Of a stretch of DNA of 64,000 nucleotides, positions 51,662 through 59,320 are shown piece by piece. The stretch is from assembly GCA_963705495.1 (NCBI GenBank), contig CAVPJQ010000008.1:248001-312000 (forward strand), given 5' to 3'. Under the pieces are notes generated by a model. That model did no database searches, was not told the DNA's origin, and saw only the letters and a program-made list of their open reading frames with translations. The stretch comes from DATBVX01 sp963705495. Its GTDB lineage: Bacteria > Pseudomonadota > Gammaproteobacteria > Steroidobacterales > Steroidobacteraceae. The stretch's first letter is position 1, and the number at the start of each line of letters is the position of its first letter. A program made the translations under genes and the position numbers.

Positions 51662-52413
51662 AGAAGAGTGCAGGTCATAGCCTGAAGGAACGTGGCTCCA
51701 CGAGTGCCGGTGAGGTTCGCGTGCGGCGCGCGTATTTCGATTGCCGCTTCGGGCAGCTCAACGTGCGTACGGCATTTCCGGCGAGCGGCGGCTTCGATGA
51801 GCGCACTACGCTGCTGTGCCTGCATGCTGAAACGAGCTCCAGCCGCATGTTCGCGAGGCTCCTGCCCGAGATCGCGCACGATCGGTCCGTCTATGCGCCG
51901 GATCTTCCCGGCTGCGGCGAATCCGATGCGCCACCGCGCCCCGGTTCGATTGCCGACTATGCAGGTGCCATGGGGGATTTCATCGACACGATGCATTTTC
52001 GTCAGCTCGACGTGCTCGGCTGCGGAGCGGGTGCACTGATCGCGGCCGAGCTCGCAGTTGGCCGGCCGCAGGTGGTGCGGCAGCTGATCCTCGTTTCACA
52101 GGCATCGTTCACCGGAGGGGATCATTCATCCCAGGGATCGCACCGGGATCCCGCTCGACTGCTTCATAACGGGCCTGAGGCGCACTGGATCAGCATCGCC
52201 GCGCAGGACTACAAGAGCGTCGAGCGACTGCCGCTCATCAAGCAGCCGACGCTCCTGGTGCGATCGAAAGAGGACGCGGAGCCTGGCTCGCGTGCCTGGC
52301 AGTCGCTGCGAGGGGCACGGAATCTGGATCTCCCCGATCAGGGCGCGGAGTCTTTCGTTGCGGCTCCGCAGGTTGTGATGCAACAACTGCGCGCGTTTCT
52401 CGACGCGCGTTGA
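51658..52413 (+). CDS. Alpha/beta-hydrolase-fold protein lacking Ser and His of the triad
   Basis: Protein of 251 residues with the alpha/beta hydrolase plan: YAPDLPGCGESD after strand 4 and a cap region. The nucleophile elbow reads G-C-G-A-G instead of G-x-S-x-G, so the serine is replaced by glycine. The usual GH near the C-terminus is LPDQGAES, so the catalytic histidine also seems lost. It is probably a non-catalytic binding protein or has a new mechanism. The start overlaps the YgiD stop (ATGA). Confidence 0.75.
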   Translation: MKKSAGHSLKERGSTSAGEVRVRRAYFDCRFGQLNVRTAFPASGGFDERTTLLCLHAETSSSRMFARLLPEIAHDRSVYAPDLPGCGESDAPPRPGSIADYAGAMGDFIDTMHFRQLDVLGCGAGALIAAELAVGRPQVVRQLILVSQASFTGGDHSSQGSHRDPARLLHNGPEAHWISIAAQDYKSVERLPLIKQPTLLVRSKEDAEPGSRAWQSLRGARNLDLPDQGAESFVAAPQVVMQQLRAFLDAR

Positions 52414-52595
52414 GTTCCGTTCAGCAGAGCTGCGCCGCAGGCCGTTCAGATTTGCCTCGCGGGCCTCGTTATGTCTAGTCTGCGCTTGCGTTTCGCTGGT
52501 GGATGCGACTCACTGGCGAGGTGGCGGGTCAGCGCGGTGCCGCGCGGCCTCTACGACAACTTAAACCCTCGGGCTAAGAAGGGGGCTCATCGAAG

Positions 52596-55019
52596 ATGAG
52601 CACACGAGCGGACCAGACTCATAGCAAGACCATCGACTCGGACAGCACGGATGAGCTGCCGGCACTCGACGTTGCGAAGTTCGAGTCGGCGCGCAGCGTG
52701 GCGAGCGACACGCGCATCAACTCCGATGCCCGGCGCGCGCCAGTGCCAGCGGGCCCGGCCGGCGGGGAGCCGGCCATCTTCGACACGATCCGTTCCCTAG
52801 AAGGGAGTCTGCACGCCAAGACGGGGCGCATTGCCGATCTCGAGCAGCTCCTCGCCCGCGCCGAACGCGAGCGCGAGACAGCGGAGCGACGCTTGCGCGA
52901 ACGCGACCAGGCCCTCGAGCGCCTGGAGCTGGAGCTCGAGGCACGCACTGCCGGGCTGAGCCGGGCCGAACAACAGGCACAGGAAGCGGGCGAAGCACAA
53001 CGCAATGCCGAACGCCAGGCTCGTGCGATCGAGAAGGACAAGGTCGACTTGTTGGCTCGCATCGCCGATCTGGAGGAAACTCGCATCGGTCTGGCTGCGG
53101 ACATCGAGGCGCGTGGCGCCACGATCACCCGCTTCAAGGGCGACCTGGCGGCGCGTGCCGAGCAGATCCGGATGCTGGAGCAGCAACGCGATGCCCTCGA
53201 CGTGGAGAAGGCCGCGCTGGCGGATACGTTGCAAGCTCGCGATGCCCGGTTGGCCGTGCTCGATGCGGAAATCGCAGCGCGCAGCAACCAGATCGCGGAA
53301 CTGGAGCATTCACTAGCCGATCGCGATGGGACCATCGAACGGCTGCGCAGCGAGCTCGACCAGGCCTACGGCGAAGCACGCACGACACAGCAGGGTCTCG
53401 CAGAGCGCGAGGCGCGAATCGCGGCGCTGGATGCGCAACTGCGTGACAAGGAAGAGGCGCGATTGGAGATGGCGCGGGAGCTGCAGGAGCACGCTCGCAG
53501 AATGATTGCCGCCGATGAAGCCATGCGCGCCAGCGAACGCCAGGCCCAGAGCTGCATCGAGGCGCTGCAGAGCCTGGAGGCGCGCCGCAACCTCTACGAG
53601 GACGAGCTGTTCGTGCGCGAGCAGGAAATCAGCAGGCAGCTCGAACGTGTTTCCGGTTTCGAAGCTGACAAGGAGCAGCGCTCGGGCGAGCTCACCGCCC
53701 TGCAGGCGCAGTTACAAGAGCGCGATAGCGCAATCGTGGCGCTGAGGGCCGAGATCGCAACGCGCGATGCAGCCCTGAACGGGCACGCCGCGGAGCTGGA
53801 GCGGCTGCGCGCAGTGTCACAGGACTCCAGCACCGCAATGGCGGAGCTGGAGCGACGCATCCAGACGCACGCGGCCGAGGTCTCCCGTCTGCAGGGCGAA
53901 GTGGCGCAGCGCGACTCGCGCATCGAGAAGGGCCTCGAGGAGCTGCGCAACGTTGCCACTGAGGCGCGCGTGCGCGACCAGGCTCAGATCACGCTCAACG
54001 GCACGCTGGATGAGCTGCGGGCACAGCTTCTGGAGCGCGGCAACGAGCTCGCGTCACTGGCCGCGTTACTACAGGCCGAACAGAAGAGATCCACCGGGCT
54101 CGAGGCCGAGCTGGCAATGCGCGTGCGCAGCACCGCCGAGCTCGAGACCCGTAGCCGGATGCAGGGTGAGTTGGTCGATGCGCATGCGCGCGAGCTCGAC
54201 ACCTGGAAGGAGAAATGGTCGGAGATCGCGACGGCGATCGGTGAAAAGGAAGCCCGGGTCGCCCAGATGGAAACCGACCTGCGGGTGAAGATCGCCGAAG
54301 TTGCCACCCGCTCCGAGCGCATCAACACGCTGCAGAAGACCGTCGATGACCAGGCAGACACGCTGACCGCACTCGAGAAGGAGCTGCGCGACAAGGCCGA
54401 AAGCATCGCGCGGCTGGAGGGCGATCTGCGTGCTGCCGAGGATTCAATGCTGCGGCTCGAGTCGCAGCTCAGGCAGAGGTCCGATCAGAGTTCCATTGCG
54501 CAACGCACGCTCGAGGAGCAGCGCGGCCAGATCCGGCACTTGCAGGACACGCTCGCCACGCGCGATTCCGCGGTCGCGCGGCTCGAAGGCGAGCTCAAGG
54601 CGAGCAGCGAGATCATCGGCAACATCCAGCGCGATATCCGCCGGCTGAGCGCGGAGGCGCCGGAGCCCGAGCCTGTTTCCAGGCCGGAGGTGGTCGTCAA
54701 CCCGGCACCTGAGTCCGCCATGCGATTGCTGGTGCGGCTGGACGGCGAGGCGGAGATCGTCCACGTCATCAACAAGAAGGCCACCGCTATCGGACGCGCC
54801 GATGACAACGACATCCAGGTCGATACCACGTACGTCAGCCGCCACCACGCGCGCATCGTGCTCGCGGGCGGTGCGACCGTGATCGAAGATCTGGGTAGCA
54901 CCAATGGTGTGTACATCAACGATTCGCGACTCAGCCGCCGTCACGCGCTGCAGGACGGCGACATGGTGCTGATCGGCAAGACCCAGTTCCGCTTCAGCCT
55001 GAAATCCGGCGAGCGTTAG
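52596..55019 (+). CDS. Long coiled-coil protein with C-terminal FHA domain
   Basis: Protein of 807 residues. After a disordered N-terminus (about 1-65), heptad coiled-coil sequence runs for some 600 residues, built on L..RD..I..L..EL-type repeats. An FHA domain occupies about 709-805 with the conserved IGR, SRHHARI, and LGSTNGVYIN motifs that bind phosphothreonine. There is no membrane segment. Such proteins act as scaffolds recruiting phosphorylated partners. No Ser/Thr kinase gene is in this window. Its last 26 bp overlap the convergent exporter gene. Confidence 0.88.
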   Translation: MSTRADQTHSKTIDSDSTDELPALDVAKFESARSVASDTRINSDARRAPVPAGPAGGEPAIFDTIRSLEGSLHAKTGRIADLEQLLARAERERETAERRLRERDQALERLELELEARTAGLSRAEQQAQEAGEAQRNAERQARAIEKDKVDLLARIADLEETRIGLAADIEARGATITRFKGDLAARAEQIRMLEQQRDALDVEKAALADTLQARDARLAVLDAEIAARSNQIAELEHSLADRDGTIERLRSELDQAYGEARTTQQGLAEREARIAALDAQLRDKEEARLEMARELQEHARRMIAADEAMRASERQAQSCIEALQSLEARRNLYEDELFVREQEISRQLERVSGFEADKEQRSGELTALQAQLQERDSAIVALRAEIATRDAALNGHAAELERLRAVSQDSSTAMAELERRIQTHAAEVSRLQGEVAQRDSRIEKGLEELRNVATEARVRDQAQITLNGTLDELRAQLLERGNELASLAALLQAEQKRSTGLEAELAMRVRSTAELETRSRMQGELVDAHARELDTWKEKWSEIATAIGEKEARVAQMETDLRVKIAEVATRSERINTLQKTVDDQADTLTALEKELRDKAESIARLEGDLRAAEDSMLRLESQLRQRSDQSSIAQRTLEEQRGQIRHLQDTLATRDSAVARLEGELKASSEIIGNIQRDIRRLSAEAPEPEPVSRPEVVVNPAPESAMRLLVRLDGEAEIVHVINKKATAIGRADDNDIQVDTTYVSRHHARIVLAGGATVIEDLGSTNGVYINDSRLSRRHALQDGDMVLIGKTQFRFSLKSGER

Positions 55020-56208
55020 TCTCTGGCCCGCGTGTCCGGCGCTGCACCAGCACGAAGACCAGCAGCGCGAGCAGGTTGCAGCCGAGCACCGTGAACGCCA
55101 GCGGGTACGGGGTCGGGTTCGAAATTGCCGCGACCAGCTGAACTGCAGAAGCCGAAACGATCAGCTGCAAAAATCCCGTGAGCCCCGAGGCGGCTCCCGC
55201 GATGTCGGGGCGCACGCCAATGGCGCTCGAGGTGGCATTGGGTGCTGAAATGGCATTCGCGAAGCACACCAGCATCGCGGGCAGGAACAAGGCCGCAGGG
55301 TGCCACACGCCAAACAGTGCCAGCAGCGTCAAGAGGACTCCCCCAGTCAGCGAGAGGAGCGAGCCGGCGCGCATCATGCGCAGCGCGCCGATGCGTCGTG
55401 AAATGCGCGCGGCGGTGAAGAATCCCGCAAACGAAGCCGAAGCCGGCAGCATGAAGAGCAGCCCATAACGCGACGGCGAGATGTGCAGCACGTCCATGGC
55501 GACGTGCGGCGCGCCGGCGATGAAGACATACACTGCCGCGAACAGCAGCGAACCGAAAAGTGCGTAGGCCCGATAGCGCCCGGTGAGCAGCAGCTGCCGG
55601 TAGCTCTCCAGTGTGTCAGGCCCGCCGCGGGTCGCCGCGCTCGTCTGGTGCGTTTCCTGGATGCGCAGTGCCGTGAAGAGCATCGCCGCCGCGCCCAGCA
55701 CGACGCACAGCCCGAATACCAGGCGCCACCCGGCGAGCTCCACCGCGAACCCGCCGATGGTTGGTGCCACCATCGGCACCACCAGGATCGCGGTTGCCGT
55801 GTAAGCGATGCCACTCGCGGCGCGTTCCGGGCCGAATGCGTCCATCAGCGTTGCCCGCGCCACGGCCATCGCGGCACCGCTCCCAAAGGCCTGCACGATG
55901 CGTGCACCGATCAGGAGCGCGATGCTGTTGGCGAGCATCCCGGCAATGCTTCCCAGGATGAAGAGCGACAACCCGGCGAAGATCACCGGCCGGCGTCCCA
56001 GGCGGTCCGAGAGCGGTGCCACCATCACGTTGCCGGACGCGATGGCGAGCATCGAGAACGTGACCAGGAGCTGCGCCGTGTTGACCGTGGTCGCGAACTG
56101 GGCGCGGATGTCGGGAAGCGCGGGCAGGATCGCGTGCATGGCGAAAGTGCCGAGCGATCCGATGGCGGCGGAGGCAAAGATGAGGCGACGGGCTTGGGAG
56201 CGGTCCAT
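54994..56208 (-). CDS. Bcr/CflA family multidrug exporter
   Basis: MFS drug:proton antiporter of 404 residues with 12 helices. The motif-A loop APLSDRLGRRPVIFAG and motif C-like region around VPMVAPTIGGFAVELAGW are those of the Bcr/CflA subfamily, which exports bicyclomycin, chloramphenicol and similar compounds. The ATG at 56208 with CAGGG upstream fits the family start; a further ATG at 56226 is possible. It is divergent from ilvA with about 98 bp between the starts. Confidence 0.9.
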   Translation of the reverse strand: MDRSQARRLIFASAAIGSLGTFAMHAILPALPDIRAQFATTVNTAQLLVTFSMLAIASGNVMVAPLSDRLGRRPVIFAGLSLFILGSIAGMLANSIALLIGARIVQAFGSGAAMAVARATLMDAFGPERAASGIAYTATAILVVPMVAPTIGGFAVELAGWRLVFGLCVVLGAAAMLFTALRIQETHQTSAATRGGPDTLESYRQLLLTGRYRAYALFGSLLFAAVYVFIAGAPHVAMDVLHISPSRYGLLFMLPASASFAGFFTAARISRRIGALRMMRAGSLLSLTGGVLLTLLALFGVWHPAALFLPAMLVCFANAISAPNATSSAIGVRPDIAGAASGLTGFLQLIVSASAVQLVAAISNPTPYPLAFTVLGCNLLALLVFVLVQRRTRGPETNARRISG

Positions 56209-56305
56209 GAGTTGCCCTGACAGCATGCAGTTTAAGCGAGCGGTGTGCTGTAGCGCACCGCAATTCTTGCTAACGTAACCGCCGGGCAGCGGGGGATGCG
56301 ACGGC

Positions 56306-57823
56306 TTGAACAACAACTACATCGAGAAGATTCTCAAGGCGCGGGTCTACGACGTGGCGATCGAATCGCCGCTCGAGCCGGCGGAACGCCTGTCGCGCCG
56401 CCTGCGCAATCGCGTGCTGTTCAAGCGCGAAGATCTGCAGCCCGTGTTCTCCTTCAAGCTGCGCGGCGCGTACAACAAGATCGCGCACCTGTCGCAGACC
56501 GCGGCGCAGCGCGGCGTCATCTGCGCCTCTGCAGGGAATCATGCGCAGGGCGTGGCACTCGCGGCGCGCAAGCGCGGCACTCCCGCAGTCATCGTCATGC
56601 CGCAGACCACACCCCAAATCAAGGTGCAGGCCGTGATGGACCTGGGGGGCGAGGTGGTGCTGCACGGTGATGACTATGACCAGGCCCACGAGCGCGCGCT
56701 GGTGCTCGAGCGCGAACGCAACCTCGTCTTCATCCATCCGTTCGACGATCCGGATGTGATCGCGGGCCAGGGCACGATCGGCATGGAAATCCTGCGCCAG
56801 CGGCCGGGCGACATTCACTCGATCTTCGTGCCGGTGGGCGGCGGCGGACTGATCGCGGGTATCGCCGCATACGTGAAGTACCTCTATCCGCGTATCAGGG
56901 TGATCGGTGTCGAGCCCGAGGACGCTGCGGCCATGCACGACTCTCTCAAGGCCCGCCAGCGTGTGACGCTCGAGCGTGTCGGGATCTTCGCCGACGGTGT
57001 GGCGGTGCGTCGCGTGGGCGAGGAAACGTTCCGGTTGGCGCGCGAACACGTGGATGAGATCGTGCTGGTCAACACCGACCAGGTGTGCGCAGCAATCCAG
57101 GACATCTTCGAGGACACGCGTGCCATCGCCGAGCCGGCCGGGGCGCTCGCGGTCGCGGGCATCAAGCGCTACGTCGCCCGCGAAGGGCTCACTGACCAGA
57201 CGCTGGTGGCGATCAACAGTGGCGCGAACATGAATTTCGACCGCCTGCGGCATGTCGCGGAGCGCTCCGATCTCGGCGGACAGCGCGAAGCGCTCATGGC
57301 GGTGGAGATCCCGGAACAACCCGGCAGCTTCCTGAGATTCTGCGAAGTGCTGGGGCCGCGCAGTGTCACGGAGTTCAACTATCGCTACGAGAGCAATGAA
57401 CGGGCGCAGATCTTCGTGGGATTTTCCCTGTCACAAGGACGCGAGGAGAAAGAGGAGGTGCTGCGCAGTGTTGCCGCCGCAGGCTTTCGCGTCATCGACA
57501 TGACCGACAACGAAATGGCCAAGCTCCACGTGCGCTTCATGGTGGGCGGACACGCCCGCGGCATCGCCGACGAAGTGCTGTACCGGTTCGAATTTCCGGA
57601 GCGGCCTGGCGCGCTGCTCAAGTTCCTGCGTGCCATCGGCACGAAATGGAACATCAGTCTGTTCCACTATCGCAATCACGGCTCCGATCACGGCCGCGTG
57701 CTCGCTGGTATTCAAGTTCCAATCGTAGAGCGCGCGCAGTTCCTGGATCACCTCAACGAGCTGCACTACGCCTACACGGAAGAGACGGCGAATCCGGCGT
57801 ACCGGATGTTTCTCGGCGCATAG
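56306..57823 (+). CDS. ilvA: Threonine dehydratase, biosynthetic type
   Basis: PLP enzyme of 505 residues that converts threonine to 2-oxobutyrate for isoleucine synthesis. PLP-lysine motif VFSFKLRGAYNK is near residue 51, the phosphate-binding loop GGGGL near 176, and two ACT-like regulatory domains follow (about 330-400 and 420-500). This is the biosynthetic, isoleucine-inhibited form. The start is TTG at 56306, with GGGGGA about 10 nt upstream; no in-frame ATG is better. It lies 31 kb from the ilvB and ilvH genes. Confidence 0.94.
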   Translation: MNNNYIEKILKARVYDVAIESPLEPAERLSRRLRNRVLFKREDLQPVFSFKLRGAYNKIAHLSQTAAQRGVICASAGNHAQGVALAARKRGTPAVIVMPQTTPQIKVQAVMDLGGEVVLHGDDYDQAHERALVLERERNLVFIHPFDDPDVIAGQGTIGMEILRQRPGDIHSIFVPVGGGGLIAGIAAYVKYLYPRIRVIGVEPEDAAAMHDSLKARQRVTLERVGIFADGVAVRRVGEETFRLAREHVDEIVLVNTDQVCAAIQDIFEDTRAIAEPAGALAVAGIKRYVAREGLTDQTLVAINSGANMNFDRLRHVAERSDLGGQREALMAVEIPEQPGSFLRFCEVLGPRSVTEFNYRYESNERAQIFVGFSLSQGREEKEEVLRSVAAAGFRVIDMTDNEMAKLHVRFMVGGHARGIADEVLYRFEFPERPGALLKFLRAIGTKWNISLFHYRNHGSDHGRVLAGIQVPIVERAQFLDHLNELHYAYTEETANPAYRMFLGA

Positions 57824-57904
57824 GCGTGGTTGTCTTTCTACTGATCTATGGCAATGGGCGGCGGGGGCGCAGAATAGCCGCTCCCTGATTCGCGAGGCCT
57901 CCAC

Positions 57905-59320
57905 ATGGGCGCGCTGGACATCGTCATCCTGTTCGCCTATCTCGCGCTCATGGTGGGCCTCGGTTTCTACGCGAAGCGCCGCCAGAAGAATGTCGAGGAT
58001 TACTTCGTCGCGGGCCGGCGCATGGGCCCGTTCACGATCTCCTGCATGGGGCTCGCGGCCTGGATCGGGGGCGCTGCCATCGTCGGAACGTCGGCGCGCA
58101 TTTATGAATACGGCGTCACCGGCGTCTGGTACATCCTGGCGGAGTCGATCGGGTTCCTGCTGTTCGGCCTTTTCATGGCGCGGCGGGTGAAGCAGCTCGG
58201 CGACCGCCATAACCACCTCACGTATCCGGACTTCATCGAGCAGCACTACGACAACCGCACGCGTGCCGTGGCCATGATCAGCACGGTTCTCGCCTATACG
58301 GCGTACACGGCCGGCCAGTTCGCGGCATCGGCCGCGATCCTGCAGGTGCTCCTCGGCTGGGATTACGGTGCGGCACTCCTCCTGTCCGGCGCCATCGTGA
58401 TCCTCTACACGGCGATCGGCGGTTACCTCGCGGTGAGCTATACGGACCGGGTGCAGGTGGCCCTGGTGCTGATCGGCGTCGTGGCGATCGGAGTCCCCGT
58501 CGCGATATCACATGCCGGCAGCTGGTCCGACATGCGCGCGGCGCTGCCCGCTTCCTACTACGATCTCGGCGCCCAGGGCTGGGGCAAGATTGCCGCGCTT
58601 GTCGTCTCGATGGTGCTCAGCTTTTTCGTCGCGATGGACAGTTTTTCCCGCAGCTACTCCGCGCGCGATTCGGCGGCCGCGCGTACCGGCGCCCTGTTGA
58701 CCATTGGCCTCGTCCTGCCAGTCGCGCTGGCCGTCGCCTGGCTGGGACTCGCGTCCGCGGTCCTCTACCCGGGCCATGCTTCGGGCGGCGGCATCCTCAT
58801 CAAGTTCGTGCTCGAGGCCTTTCCCGCCGGGCTGAAAGGCCTGATGGTGATCGGCATCCTGTCCGCCACGATGTCGGTCGCGTCCATCTGCGTGATCACG
58901 GCGTCGGCGAACTACACGCGCGACATCCATCAGCGCTACATCCAGCCCGGCATTTCCCGCCCGGCCATGCTGCGGCTCGGCACGCTCGCATCGGTGGGCG
59001 CCGGCCTCGTGGCCATGCTGATGGCCTGGAAGATGCGTGACATCATCGACATCCTCCAGCTCGGCTTCACCATCAACTCCGCCGCACTGTTCCTGCCGAC
59101 CATTGCAGCGATCTATTGGGATCGCGTACCGGCGAGCGCCGCGTTCTGGAGCAGCAGCCTGTCGCTGGCTACGGTCATCGGCTGGCGCGTCGCCGCAGAT
59201 GCCGGCCTCGGAGGGATCTTTGCGATCGATCCCCTGTGGCCCGCTCTCGTGGTTTCCGTCGTGCTGCTGGCGACGCTGACCCTGCTGCAGCCGCGGCAGG
59301 TCGCGAGGACGACGGCGTGA
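57905..59320 (+). CDS. Sodium:solute symporter family (SSS) transporter
   Basis: Membrane protein of 471 residues with about 13 helices. The N-terminal segment DIVILFAYLALMVGLGFYAKRR and the following YFVAGRRMGPF are typical of SSS transporters (PutP, SglT group). The sodium-site region near GLAAWIGGAAIVGTSA is present. The substrate is unknown. The stop overlaps the start of the fused dehydrogenase/aminotransferase (GTGA at 59317-59320), so its substrate is probably a 2-oxo, 2-hydroxy or amino acid used by that enzyme (inference). Confidence 0.9.
   Translation: MGALDIVILFAYLALMVGLGFYAKRRQKNVEDYFVAGRRMGPFTISCMGLAAWIGGAAIVGTSARIYEYGVTGVWYILAESIGFLLFGLFMARRVKQLGDRHNHLTYPDFIEQHYDNRTRAVAMISTVLAYTAYTAGQFAASAAILQVLLGWDYGAALLLSGAIVILYTAIGGYLAVSYTDRVQVALVLIGVVAIGVPVAISHAGSWSDMRAALPASYYDLGAQGWGKIAALVVSMVLSFFVAMDSFSRSYSARDSAAARTGALLTIGLVLPVALAVAWLGLASAVLYPGHASGGGILIKFVLEAFPAGLKGLMVIGILSATMSVASICVITASANYTRDIHQRYIQPGISRPAMLRLGTLASVGAGLVAMLMAWKMRDIIDILQLGFTINSAALFLPTIAAIYWDRVPASAAFWSSSLSLATVIGWRVAADAGLGGIFAIDPLWPALVVSVVLLATLTLLQPRQVARTTA

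Noticed and set aside
52800..54600. Periodic sequence in the FHA gene as a possible DNA repeat array or CRISPR
   Set aside because: The periodicity comes from heptad coiled-coil coding with degenerate codons; there are no identical repeats or spacers.
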